DNA of 64,000 bases, taken from contig NZ_BLKZ01000002.1 of the NCBI RefSeq assembly GCF_010723575.1, forward strand, positions 806,001-870,000, read 5' to 3'. Below, piece after piece: positions 16,922 to 25,247 of the stretch (its first letter is position 1; every line of letters begins with the position of its first letter). A program made the position numbers and the translations under genes. This DNA is from Mycobacterium bourgelatii. GTDB lineage: Bacteria; Actinomycetota; Actinomycetes; Mycobacteriales; Mycobacteriaceae. The notes below the pieces were generated by a model. That model made no database searches. It was not told the DNA's origin and saw only the letters and a list, made by a program, of their open reading frames with translations.

Positions 16922-17311
16922 TTACGCACCAGCTATACCGCTCAGCGCACTGTCCAGGGTGCTGTAGAGCGGGAAAACGGAGTCGATCCCCGTGAGTTTG
17001 ATCGGTCGGCTGGTCGCAGGGCCGTCTGCGACCACCGCGAACTGCGTTGCCGGGACAGCCTCGGCATGTGCGGAAACAAGAACCGTCATACCGGCCGAAG
17101 CAAGGAATTCAACTTTCGACAGATCAACGATCAAAGCCGGCGGCTTCGCCGTCATCGCGCTGCGTATCGCGTCCGCCAACTGCGGCGCGCTGAGCATGTC
17201 CACTTCGCCCGAGACGGCGACCACCACCGCGTCATCAGCCTGGTATTGGCTTACCTCAAATACGGTTCGATCAATTGGATCGCCGGGTTGTTCGACCATG
17301 TCGTATCTCAC
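16922..17311 (-). CDS. STAS-domain anti-sigma factor antagonist
   Basis: A 129-aa STAS protein. The core reads AVVVAVSGEVDMLSAPQLADAI then LIVDLSKVEFLASAGMTVLV. The serine in LASAGM is the position phosphorylated by the partner kinase in SpoIIAA/RsbV proteins. GTG 17311 has GAGG about 6 nt upstream; ATG 17299 is the alternative start. With the following RsbW-like gene it forms a partner-switching pair. Confidence 0.85.
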   Translation of the reverse strand: MRYDMVEQPGDPIDRTVFEVSQYQADDAVVVAVSGEVDMLSAPQLADAIRSAMTAKPPALIVDLSKVEFLASAGMTVLVSAHAEAVPATQFAVVADGPATSRPIKLTGIDSVFPLYSTLDSALSGIAGA

Positions 17312-17565
17312 ATCCGTCCTCGGGGGGAGCCACCCCGGTAATCAGACAATCGCTGCTAAGCCCGAGGCTGTTTCTTCAACCTCTGTGCCGTTACCTGCCG
17401 ATTCAAAATCGGCAGTTCGGCTCGATCGTGCGCGGCAAAAGCGGAAAGCAGCGACGCCGAGTCGTATTACATCCTAAAACGTGTAACGAGCGCTGTCGCA
17501 GTTCAGGTCCAGGGTGACCGTTCGCGCGTGTCCCATGGACACCCGAAACGGGCCTGCAGAGAGCC

Positions 17566-17943
17566 CTACAGAGGTGATGCCTGTTGGGTCAGGTCCACGA
17601 ACAGGTAGGCCAGGCAGAACAGGAAGTTGAGCACAACCAGGAGCAGGCCGGCGAACATCAGCGCGCGGGTGCCCCGCCGCTTCAGCCGCTTGATCTTGGC
17701 GCTGCGCTGTTCTCGGCAAAGTTGAGTGGCGATGATCGCGAAATTGACGTTGGTCAGTTCGTGCTGGCCGGCGGGGGCACCCGCCAGCAATTCCTGCAGC
17801 CGTCTCGGTTGGGTGTGCACCCCGACGCAGGCGAAGCGTCGGCACAGCCGTCGCGCCTGCCGCCGCCCAAGCATCTGTCCGCGCACCGGTAGCTGATGCG
17901 AGAGGTTTCTTCGTTCGTCGCCCCAGGAGTTGGACGGGGTCAC
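17566..17943 (-). CDS. Small membrane-anchored protein, paralogue of the 27.1-kb gene
   Basis: A 125-aa protein of unknown function. A basic N-terminal half (LGRRQARRLCRRFACVGV) is followed by a stretch matching the protein at 27079-27372 (ELTNVNFAIIATQLCREQR) and by one C-terminal transmembrane helix (LMFAGLLLVVLNFLFCLAYLF split across about 97-118). GTG 17943 lies 8 nt after TAGAAT on the minus strand, so it is probably leaderless. An in-frame start at 17997 is less likely. Confidence 0.6.
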   Translation of the reverse strand: MTPSNSWGDERRNLSHQLPVRGQMLGRRQARRLCRRFACVGVHTQPRRLQELLAGAPAGQHELTNVNFAIIATQLCREQRSAKIKRLKRRGTRALMFAGLLLVVLNFLFCLAYLFVDLTQQASPL

Positions 17944-18130
17944 AAGCGGGGATTCTAGAACGCTGGCGTGGGGAAATGGCAGCCTTCGCGCAAACAAATT
18001 CCTGCTTCTTTCGGCGGAGTCATGCCCGCGCCCGTGGGTGGGGCGGTGACCGGGCAGACTTGAACCGATTTCGGTGCCGCACCGTGGTGCTGGGCGGGTG
18101 CCTGAGACCGGCGTCGGAAGGACGGTGCGC

Positions 18131-19276
18131 GTGGAGCCCCACGATCAAGACGAGCTGCATGAGGGACGGGCTCGCCGCGACCGACGGCCGTCCGCCCGCG
18201 ACCTCCTGACTCGCCGGGGCGCTCTGCTCGGCCTAGGTGCAGTGGCCGGTTTCGCCGCGGTCGACGTTGGCGGGTTTGCCTATGCCGGCGGATGGCTCGA
18301 TGGGTGGACAAGTCCCCGGCCCCTGACCCCATCGAGATTCGCCGATCGCTTCGAGCGCGTTTACGGCCACCATGACGGGTTTCGCCGGAACCACGCCAAA
18401 GGCCTCAGTGCCACAGGCACTTTCGCGAGCAACGGCGCCGGCGCAGCCCTCTGCCGCGCCTCGATCTTTCAATCGGGGAGTGTGCCGCTGACCGGGCGAT
18501 TCTCGCTGGGCGGCGGTCTGCCCGATCAGGCCGACAAGCCGGACACCGTGCGCGGGCTAGGGCTGTTGTTTCAGGCCGCGGACGGCCAGCAATGGCGCAC
18601 GGCGATGATCAACCTTCCCGTCTTCACCGACAGCACCCCGCAGGGCTTCTACGACCGTCTGCTCGCGTCCAAACCACAAACAGACACCGGCAAGCCCGAC
18701 CCGGCGAAGTTGACCGCCTTCCTGGACCGGCATCCAGAGACGGTCGCGGCAATGAAGATCATCAAGGCGAACCCGCCCACCACCGGATTCGCCGACAGCA
18801 GCTTCTACGGTTTGAACGCCTTCTACTTCACCAACAGTGCCGGTGCGCGGGTTCCGGTGCGCTGGTCCGCGGTTCCGCAACAGCAAGTCACCGCGCCGAC
18901 GGATGCAATGCCGGAACGAGGTAGGGACTACCTGTTCGACGGCCTGATTCGCATGCTGGCCCACCGCCCGCTGACCTGGCGGCTGGTGCTCACGGTCGGT
19001 GAGCCGGGAGATCCGACCAACGACGCCACCAAGCCCTGGCCGCAGTCACGCAGGACTGTCGACGCCGGCACCATCAACATCACGGCCGTGCAAACCGAAG
19101 CGGCCGGCAACGCTCGGGACATCAACTTCGATCCGTTGGTGCTGCCCAATGGCATCAGCAGCTCGGACGATCCGCTTCTGAGTGCCCGATCGGCCGTGTA
19201 CGCACGTTCGTTCACCCGCCGCGCCGAGGAAGACAAGTCGCCCAGCGAAGTTGACGTCGCACGGGTGCTCGCATGA
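18131..19276 (+). CDS. Tat-exported catalase-like heme peroxidase
   Basis: A 381-aa protein of the catalase-related peroxidase (SrpA-like) family. An N-terminal twin-arginine signal (TRRGALLGLGAVAGF, about 22-40) predicts export. Catalase-fold residues are RFADRFERVYGHHDGFRRNHAKG (with the distal His region), RFSLGGGLPD and GLGLLF. It is shorter than true catalases (about 480-550 aa). GTG 18131 is 9 nt after GGAAGG and is preferred to more distant starts. Its stop overlaps the start of a cytochrome b561 gene, the likely membrane electron donor. Confidence 0.8.
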   Translation: MEPHDQDELHEGRARRDRRPSARDLLTRRGALLGLGAVAGFAAVDVGGFAYAGGWLDGWTSPRPLTPSRFADRFERVYGHHDGFRRNHAKGLSATGTFASNGAGAALCRASIFQSGSVPLTGRFSLGGGLPDQADKPDTVRGLGLLFQAADGQQWRTAMINLPVFTDSTPQGFYDRLLASKPQTDTGKPDPAKLTAFLDRHPETVAAMKIIKANPPTTGFADSSFYGLNAFYFTNSAGARVPVRWSAVPQQQVTAPTDAMPERGRDYLFDGLIRMLAHRPLTWRLVLTVGEPGDPTNDATKPWPQSRRTVDAGTINITAVQTEAAGNARDINFDPLVLPNGISSSDDPLLSARSAVYARSFTRRAEEDKSPSEVDVARVLA

Positions 19277-19845
19277 CGGATGCGCCCGTGCCACGCTTCG
19301 CCCTGCCATCCCGAATCTTGCACTGGCTCATGGCGCCCATGGTTATCGCACAGCTGCTGATCGGCGTAACCATGGTCGCGTCCTTGAGCTACTACCCGTT
19401 GCTGCTGGCGATCCACCGGCCGTTGGGTGTGTTGATCCTGGTCTTCGCGGTGGTGCGGTTGATCAACCGGCTCACCCACCGACTGCCGCCGTTCCTGGAG
19501 ACCATGAGTCGAACCGAGCGGCGCATCGCGTCTTGGTCTGAATACCTGCTGTACGGATTGCTGCTGGCCCAGCCCCTGGTCGGGTGGGCCATGCTGTCGG
19601 CCGCGAGATATCCAATGGTGGTTCTGATCGGCCCGGTTCGACTGCCCGGCATCGCACCGCACAACCTCGATCTGTACGCGGTGCTGCGCCAGACACACAA
19701 TGTGCTTGCTTTTCTGCTCTTCCTGACCTTCACCGCGCACGCGTGCGCGGTTCTCTTCCACACGCTTGTGCTGCGCGATCGACTCATCGATCGCATGGCG
19801 GTGTGGCCCACCAAAGCCGCAACGGCTGACCGGGTCGAAGGGTGA
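19273..19845 (+). CDS. Cytochrome b561 family membrane protein
   Basis: A 190-aa protein with four transmembrane helices and histidines placed for two b hemes: ILHWLM in helix 1, LLAIHRPLGVLIL in helix 2, RQTHNVLAFLL in helix 3 and FTAHACAVLFHTLV in helix 4. This is the bacterial YodB/CybB-type pattern. The start overlaps the peroxidase stop (ATGA), so the two proteins are made together. It probably passes electrons from the quinone pool to the exported peroxidase. Confidence 0.87.
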   Translation: MTDAPVPRFALPSRILHWLMAPMVIAQLLIGVTMVASLSYYPLLLAIHRPLGVLILVFAVVRLINRLTHRLPPFLETMSRTERRIASWSEYLLYGLLLAQPLVGWAMLSAARYPMVVLIGPVRLPGIAPHNLDLYAVLRQTHNVLAFLLFLTFTAHACAVLFHTLVLRDRLIDRMAVWPTKAATADRVEG

Positions 19846-20207
19846 TTTATTCGAATTTCCGTGTGCTGCATCATCGACATCGTTGCGGCGATTAGAAGAT
19901 GCGGGAGTATGTTGCGCAATTTCAGAAAGCGACATGGTCACGCCGGACATTCGCGTATGGAACCTGTCGTTGGTGAAATCCGTCCCGAGTTCCTTGCCCC
20001 ACCCGGAACATCGTTGCCCGAGGTAACGGTGGTCGACAACGTGGCCGTACCACCGGATGAGAGGGTGCACCGCGGCGGAAATCGCTGTCACCAATTGTGG
20101 GAGTGAAATTTTCACCGCAAGTGAAGGGCGCTTCGATCGGTTAGCTTCCTCGATACCTAAATCGAAGACATCCTTGCATTCGACGGGTTACCCGTTGGTA
20201 CATTCTC
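19846..20207. other. Intergenic region before ABC transporter
   Basis: No gene is supported in these 362 bp; the short frames present are not protein-like. The right end holds a possible promoter for the transporter (TACATT at 20199-20204). Confidence 0.4.
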
Positions 20208-21260
20208 ATGATGCTCTTTGCCGCCCTGCGTGACATGCAATGGCGAAAGCGCCGCCTCGTAATCACGATCGTCAGTACCGGACTGATCTTCGGGATGACA
20301 CTCGTTCTCACCGGGCTGGCGAACGGGTTTCGCGTCGAGGCCCGGAACACCGTGGACTCAATGGGTGTCGACCTGTTCGTCGTCAAGACGGGGGCGGCGG
20401 GACCGTTCCTTGGTTCCATTCCGTTCCCCGACACCGACCTGCCCCGGGTGCAGGCCGATCCCGGCGTCCAGACAGCGGCCCCCTTGGCCTGCCTCGGCAC
20501 ACTGATGAAGGACGGCAGTGGGACGCGCAACGTCACCGCCTTCGGAGCGCCGGAACGCGGACCCGGCATGCCGCAGGTATCAGAAGGTCGGACTCCGTCC
20601 GCGCCGGACGAGGTCGCGGCGTCCAGCACCGTGGGCCGGAAGATCGGCGACAAGATCGAAGTGGGGACGCACACCTTGCGGATCGTCGGCATCGTGCCCA
20701 ACTCCACCGCAATGGCCAAGATTCCCAACATCTTTCTGACGACCAAGGGGCTGCAGCAGCTCGGGTACAACGGGCAGTCGCTGATCACGTCGATCGGAAT
20801 CAAGGGCTCGCCGCAACACTTGCCGGAGGGCTACCAGGGCTACAGCAGGAGCGGCGCGGTCGACGAGTTGGTGCGGCCGCTCAAAGTCGCGGTGAATTCG
20901 ATCAAGATCGTCGCCGTGCTGCTGTGGATCGTCGCTGTGCTGATCGTCGGATCGGTGGTGTACCTCTCGGCGCTCGAACGGCTGCGTGACTTCGCGGTGT
21001 TCAAGGCGATCGGCACCACGACCCGCGCGATCCTGGGAGGGCTTGCGCTGCAGGCACTCGTCGTCTCGTTGCTCGCTGCGGCGGTGGGCGTAGTTCTTGC
21101 ACAATTGCTCGCGCCGCTCTTTCCGATGATCGTGGCCGTGCCCGCGGGTGCCTATCTGGCTTTACCGGTTGTCGCAATTGTCATCGGTCTGCTGGCCAGC
21201 CTCGCCGGACTCAGGCGTGTGGTGGCGGTCGATCCCGCGCTGGCATTCGGAGGTCCTTGA
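20208..21260 (+). CDS. ABC transporter permease, FtsX/MacB-like (Rv0072-type)
   Basis: A 350-aa permease with an N-terminal helix (about 20-40), a large periplasmic domain of about 200 residues, and three helices at the C-terminus. This is the FtsX/DevC topology, not that of a glutamine permease. Size and partner match M. tuberculosis Rv0072. The ATG pair is at 20208/20211. The next gene encodes its ATPase. Likely roles are lipid or lipoprotein handling or export; the M. tuberculosis label of glutamine transport is not supported by this topology. Confidence 0.85.
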   Translation: MMLFAALRDMQWRKRRLVITIVSTGLIFGMTLVLTGLANGFRVEARNTVDSMGVDLFVVKTGAAGPFLGSIPFPDTDLPRVQADPGVQTAAPLACLGTLMKDGSGTRNVTAFGAPERGPGMPQVSEGRTPSAPDEVAASSTVGRKIGDKIEVGTHTLRIVGIVPNSTAMAKIPNIFLTTKGLQQLGYNGQSLITSIGIKGSPQHLPEGYQGYSRSGAVDELVRPLKVAVNSIKIVAVLLWIVAVLIVGSVVYLSALERLRDFAVFKAIGTTTRAILGGLALQALVVSLLAAAVGVVLAQLLAPLFPMIVAVPAGAYLALPVVAIVIGLLASLAGLRRVVAVDPALAFGGP

Positions 21261-21263
21261 ACG

Positions 21264-22256
21264 GTGGGCGATCTCAGCATCCAGAACCTCGTCGTCGAGT
21301 ACTACAGCGGCGGCTATGCCCTGCGGCCGATCAATGGGTTGAACCTCGACGTCACCGCTGGGTCGCTGGTAATCCTGTTGGGGCCCAGCGGTTGTGGGAA
21401 GACCACACTGCTGTCGTGTCTCGGCGGCATTTTGCGGCCGAAGTCGGGGGCCATCAAGTTCGACGACGTCGACATCACCACCCTCGAGGGCAGCGCGCTG
21501 GCCAAATACCGACGGGACAAGGTGGGCATCGTCTTTCAGGCGTTCAACCTGGTGCCGAGCCTGACCGCGCTGGAGAACGTGATGGTTCCCCTGCGTTCGG
21601 CCGGATGGTCGCGCGCGGCGGCCCGCAAGCGCGCGGAGGAGCTGCTCACCCGCGTCAATCTTCAAGAGCGGATGAAACATCGACCCGGCGACCTGAGCGG
21701 CGGGCAACAGCAGCGCGTCGCGGTGGCACGCGCGATCGCACTGGATCCGCCGTTGATATTGGCCGACGAACCCACCGCGCACCTCGACTTCATTCAGGTC
21801 GAGGAGGTGCTGCGGCTGATCCGCGAACTCGCCGACGGCGACCGCATCGTCGTGGTCGCCACCCACGACAGCCGGATGCTGCCCATGGCCGACCGAGTCG
21901 TCGAGTTGACACCCGATTTCGCGGAGACGGACCGTGAACCCGAGACCGTGGAACTGAAGGCCGGCGAAGTGCTCTTCGAGCAGAGCACGATGGGTGAGCT
22001 GATCTACGTGGTTGCCGAGGGCGAATTCGACATCGTGCACGAACTGGCCGATGGCGGTGAGGAATTGGTGAAGGTGGCCGGCCCTGGGGACTACTTCGGC
22101 GAGATGGGTGTGCTGTTCCACATGCCACGTTCGGCCACGGTGCGCGCCCGCACCGATGCCAAGGCCGTCGGCTATACCGCGACGGCATTTCGCGAGCGAC
22201 TCGGAGTGGGTGGCCTGCGCGACCTGATCGAGCACCGCGAACTGGCCAACGACTGA
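21264..22256 (+). CDS. ABC transporter ATPase fused to cyclic-nucleotide-binding-like domain (Rv0073-type)
   Basis: A 330-aa protein. Residues about 1-225 form a LolD/MacB-type ATPase: Walker A GPSGCGKTT, Q-loop FQAFNLVP, signature LSGGQQQR, Walker B LILADEPT, and H-loop VATHD. Residues about 230-325 form a cNMP-binding-like beta-roll (GELIYVVAEGEFDIV, GDYFGEMGVLFHMPRSATVRA), including the phosphate-cassette pattern FGEMGxxxxxPRSATV. It starts 3 bp after the permease gene. The fusion suggests gating of the transporter by a small ligand. Confidence 0.9.
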   Translation: MGDLSIQNLVVEYYSGGYALRPINGLNLDVTAGSLVILLGPSGCGKTTLLSCLGGILRPKSGAIKFDDVDITTLEGSALAKYRRDKVGIVFQAFNLVPSLTALENVMVPLRSAGWSRAAARKRAEELLTRVNLQERMKHRPGDLSGGQQQRVAVARAIALDPPLILADEPTAHLDFIQVEEVLRLIRELADGDRIVVVATHDSRMLPMADRVVELTPDFAETDREPETVELKAGEVLFEQSTMGELIYVVAEGEFDIVHELADGGEELVKVAGPGDYFGEMGVLFHMPRSATVRARTDAKAVGYTATAFRERLGVGGLRDLIEHRELAND

Positions 22257-22290
22257 TCCCTCGAGTCCTTGCTCTAGGCCATGGCCTCGA

Positions 22291-22668
22291 TCACGAGGTG
22301 AGCAAAAGCGCGGTCGTGACGAGCATGACCGCCGCGGTAAGGCCGTGCACTCCCCAGGCGATCGACTTGGATCCGCCGCTGGCGAGCACGATGGCCGTGT
22401 CGCCAACCGGAATAATCGTGGCGGCCAACATGATCCAACCGAGCAGGTGCGTGGCACCCGCCGCCAGGAGAATGATGACGAACAGCCCCGACGCCATGTC
22501 GCGGATGCCCTTGACGCTCAGGTAGGCGCGGACAGAACGCTCGTCGAGCTCCGCTGACACACCGTAGCCGGCGGCGGCGACGCGCGGGGCGACGATGAAT
22601 CGTGCGCCGATGAAAATGATGCCCGCGGCGATGACTCCGGCGAGTGTGTAGCCGATGGTGGTGGTCAT
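22291..22668 (-). CDS. DUF4267-type small membrane protein
   Basis: A 125-aa protein with four hydrophobic helices. It shows the family pattern FIVAPRVAAAGYGVS, YLSVKGIRDMASGLF and DTAIVLASGG. I chose ATG 22668, which lies 1 bp after the stop of the NIPSNAP gene. It is the last gene of a three-gene operon (DUF1772, NIPSNAP, DUF4267). The function is unknown. Confidence 0.75.
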   Translation of the reverse strand: MTTTIGYTLAGVIAAGIIFIGARFIVAPRVAAAGYGVSAELDERSVRAYLSVKGIRDMASGLFVIILLAAGATHLLGWIMLAATIIPVGDTAIVLASGGSKSIAWGVHGLTAAVMLVTTALLLTS

Positions 22669-22669
22669 G

Positions 22670-22999
22670 TCACAGCTCCCGGGGTCGATTTGGCGAAAAC
22701 GATGTGGGATCAAGGGGAATCGACTGAACGTCAACGATCTCGTCGACGTCGAAGCCGGCCATGTCGGTGGCGAATTGCGGGCTGGCCATGACATCTCGTA
22801 CGACGCACTCTGGATCGGTCGCCGGCGGGTAGCCGATCACCGCGACGAGGCGGTTCGCACCGGCGCCGCGTTCGGTCCACACGCCGTGGGTGGTGACGCC
22901 GAATCCTTCGAAGGTAGCCAGATGGCGGGCCCAGTGCACCGTCGCGTAGCGGTGCAGCGCTTCGGCCGACCGTAGGGTGTAGATCCTGAGCTGAAGCAT
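22670..22999 (-). CDS. NIPSNAP-family protein
   Basis: A 109-aa protein with the NIPSNAP/Dabb pattern: MLQLRIYTLRSAEALHRY at the start, HWARHLATFEGFGVTTHGVW, and LVAVIGYPP. Such small alpha+beta barrel proteins are often near catabolic genes and have no firm function. It sits in an operon between a DUF1772 gene and a DUF4267 gene. Confidence 0.7.
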   Translation of the reverse strand: MLQLRIYTLRSAEALHRYATVHWARHLATFEGFGVTTHGVWTERGAGANRLVAVIGYPPATDPECVVRDVMASPQFATDMAGFDVDEIVDVQSIPLDPTSFSPNRPREL

Positions 23000-23029
23000 C
23001 GGTTTGCCTTCGTGTCCGGGGCCGGGGAA

Positions 23030-23506
23030 TCAGACCGTCAACGCCACGCACAGCGCGGCCAGCGCCAGGCCCTGCAGCGCGGCGCGGGCACCGATGATGT
23101 TGTCCCACTTTGCTTGCAGCACACGCCCGTTCGGTAAGGACTGCTTGGCCTCGGCGGCCGCGGTCAGTTGCCGATTGATGGGTGCGCTCACCCGGGTGTA
23201 CAGCACGATCCAGACCAACAGCAGGGCCAGTGCAATGCCGGCAGCGATCGACTGTGCCCAGTGCCCGGCCGCCACCGCCAGGGTCACCGTTGCCGCGGTG
23301 GCCAGACCGCCGATGATCCCAGGTACTGGCATTCGCCGGTCGCCGTAGCGGTGCACGCTGCCCATGACCGCGACCAGGGCACGATCGTCGACAGCCGCCA
23401 AGGCCGGTCGCAACACGATCGCGGCGAACACGTCAGTGCCGTAAACGACCGCGGTTCCCAGCACAGCGACCAGTGCGGCGGCGCGGAAGATGAGGTCCAA
23501 GGTCAT
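23030..23506 (-). CDS. DUF1772-type membrane protein
   Basis: A 158-aa protein with four hydrophobic segments, opening with MTLDLIFRAAALVAVLGTAV. Family features are FAAIVLRPALA and a C-terminal KWDNIIGARAALQG. ATG 23506 is preferred to an in-frame start at 23782, which would lie inside the divergent regulator. It is first in the operon and faces a TetR gene across a promoter with several TAGC-type repeats. Confidence 0.7.
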   Translation of the reverse strand: MTLDLIFRAAALVAVLGTAVVYGTDVFAAIVLRPALAAVDDRALVAVMGSVHRYGDRRMPVPGIIGGLATAATVTLAVAAGHWAQSIAAGIALALLLVWIVLYTRVSAPINRQLTAAAEAKQSLPNGRVLQAKWDNIIGARAALQGLALAALCVALTV

Positions 23507-23532
23507 GCGGCAACTCCGTTCAGGACGACTGC

Positions 23533-23596
23533 TAGCAACGCTAACCCCTGGCAGCGGCGGTGTCAATAGCAGTGCTAGTTTTTCTAGCTGTGCTAT
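23533..23596. promoter_or_regulatory. Operator cluster, TAGCAnnGCTA repeats
   Basis: TAGCAACGCTA (23533-23543) is followed by a long imperfect inverted repeat, 23566-23596: ATAGCAGTGCTAG, TTTTT, CTAGCTGTGCTAT. Each arm itself contains a TAGC-N3-GCTA palindrome. The cluster fills the space between the DUF1772 start and the TetR start and is the probable site of that TetR protein. Confidence 0.6.
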
Positions 23597-23599
23597 CGT

Positions 23600-24178
23600 A
23601 TGGCCGTGGCCACCCAGGATCGGCGCGAGCGGGAGCGGGCTGAACGTCGGCAGTTGATCATCACGACGGCCCGCAAGCTGGCCGAGGCTGAGGGCTGGGA
23701 TGCGGTCACCACGCGACGGCTGTCCGCCGAGATCGAATACAGCCAGCCCGTGTTGTACAAGCATTTCGCAGGTATGGAGCAACTCGCAGATGCCATCGCG
23801 GTTGAGGGGTTCGGTGAGCTTGCGGAGACGAGCCGGGATGCTCGGCTAGGCGCCGATACGGCCGCCGGTGCCCTGGCCCGGATCGCCGACGCCTACCTCG
23901 ACTTTGCCCGCGCCAACCCTGCCGTGTACGACGCCATGTTCGCTCGTGCGACCAAGTTGCGGTTCGCCGCCGTCGACACACCGCCCGAGCTGTCGGCGGC
24001 CTTCGCCGAATTGCGCCAGGCCGTCAGCCTCGTCGACGGCGAGCGGGACGCGGACGCGCTGACCGAGGTGCTGTGGGCCGCACTGCACGGTTTGGTCACC
24101 CTCGGTCGTACCGGCCGGCTGCGCCCCGGCTATGACTCGGAGCGTCTGCAGCTTCTCGTAAACCTGTTCACCGACTGA
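23600..24178 (+). CDS. TetR-family transcriptional regulator
   Basis: A 192-aa protein with a TetR helix-turn-helix at about residues 12-60 (ITTARKLAEAEGWDAVTTRRL, YSQPVLYKHFAG) and a TetR_C-type ligand domain (FARANPAVYDAMF). ATG 23600 or GTG 23606 could be the start, both just after TGCTAT, so a leaderless mRNA is likely. It is divergent from the DUF1772-NIPSNAP-DUF4267 operon, its likely target. Confidence 0.87.
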   Translation: MAVATQDRRERERAERRQLIITTARKLAEAEGWDAVTTRRLSAEIEYSQPVLYKHFAGMEQLADAIAVEGFGELAETSRDARLGADTAAGALARIADAYLDFARANPAVYDAMFARATKLRFAAVDTPPELSAAFAELRQAVSLVDGERDADALTEVLWAALHGLVTLGRTGRLRPGYDSERLQLLVNLFTD

Positions 24179-24230
24179 CCTTTGGGCTGAGGACGGTGCT
24201 AACGCGTGTCATCACCTGTCGACCCTTGCG

Positions 24231-25172
24231 TCACCGGCGATGCTGGCTGAAGAAGCGCCAGATGGTGTCGGTGGCATCGAGTGCCGTCGAAGGCTCCGAG
24301 GCGCCGAGCAGTTCCGCGAGCGGACCGCGCTCACTGCCGGGCCACTGGTGTCCGGCTCCGGCAACCGAGATCAGTTGGACAGCGCGGCCGTTGGGGCAGT
24401 CGGCCGTTTCCGTCGTCACGACGCCGGCAGTGGTCGACGTCGGCGGTCCGCAACCGTCGATTGCGCGCCACGTGGCGGCGACCGCCGGTATGGGTGGGCC
24501 GTTGACACGGGGAGTTCCATTGGCCTTCAATGCCTTACCCGGTCCGCCGGGGTAAGGGACGCTTTGATCGTCAATGCCATGGATCTGTAACACCGACGTG
24601 GGTCGTGCGTGCGAGCAATCGGTCACGAGCGTGCCCGCCACGGGAGCGATCGCGGCGAATGCGTCCGTCTCACAAGCCAATCGGAGCGCCATCATGGCCC
24701 CATTCGACATGCCGGTGGCGTAGATACGCGACTGGTCGATCGGGATGCGCCGGCCAAGTGCGGCGACCGCGGCGGTGATGAAACCGACGTCGTCGATGTT
24801 GTCTTGTTGCGGCATGCCGCAGCATGTTCCGGCGTTCCACGCGCGGTGGTGACCATCGGGATACATGACCAGGAAGTGCCCCGTGTCGGCCTGGGCATCC
24901 CAGTGATAGCTGCGTTCGGCTTGTGCGCTGTTGCCGAAGCCGCCGTGCATCATTACCACCAGGGGAGCGGGACCGGTCAATCCCTGCGGGCGGTAGAGGT
25001 CGAATTTCCTGCTGATACCGCCCCATTCGATGAGCTGACTGGAGCGGCCGGTCGGGACTGCACCCGTTTCGGGGTCTCCCACCGCGTGGCCGCCGCCGAA
25101 GCACCCGCTCGTCACGGCCAGCAGAACCGCGAGCAGCGGAATCAGCCATGCTCGGGAGCTCGCAGGTGCCAT
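24231..25172 (-). CDS. PHB-depolymerase/LpqC-like esterase lipoprotein
   Basis: A 313-aa alpha/beta hydrolase of the polyhydroxybutyrate-depolymerase/feruloyl-esterase type. Signal peptide about 1-23, with TSGC as a candidate lipobox (Cys24). Hallmarks are VMMHGGFGNSAQAE (oxyanion region), GTCCG, the nucleophile GMSNG, and AGAGHQWPG for the catalytic His. It is the same length as, and closely similar to, the protein at 33563-34504. It is divergent from a MarR gene with the palindrome 25201-25219 between them. Confidence 0.82.
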   Translation of the reverse strand: MAPASSRAWLIPLLAVLLAVTSGCFGGGHAVGDPETGAVPTGRSSQLIEWGGISRKFDLYRPQGLTGPAPLVVMMHGGFGNSAQAERSYHWDAQADTGHFLVMYPDGHHRAWNAGTCCGMPQQDNIDDVGFITAAVAALGRRIPIDQSRIYATGMSNGAMMALRLACETDAFAAIAPVAGTLVTDCSHARPTSVLQIHGIDDQSVPYPGGPGKALKANGTPRVNGPPIPAVAATWRAIDGCGPPTSTTAGVVTTETADCPNGRAVQLISVAGAGHQWPGSERGPLAELLGASEPSTALDATDTIWRFFSQHRR

Positions 25173-25200
25173 CTACCCATGGTGACATCGAACCAAAAAA

Positions 25201-25219
25201 TTGACAATATGCTTGTCAA
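25201..25219. promoter_or_regulatory. MarR-type operator TTGACAA-N5-TTGTCAA
   Basis: A perfect inverted repeat with 7-bp arms and 5-nt spacer, between the esterase start (25172, minus) and the MarR start (25248, plus). A nearly identical site lies upstream of the second esterase at 34533-34551. Confidence 0.65.
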
Positions 25220-25247
25220 TTGATGCGAAGATGGCAGACTCGCAGGC

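Noticed and set aside
19861..20106. 81-aa frame between cytochrome b561 and the ABC permease
   Set aside because: No ribosome binding site, no hydrophobic or domain pattern, and it crosses sequence with no coding bias.
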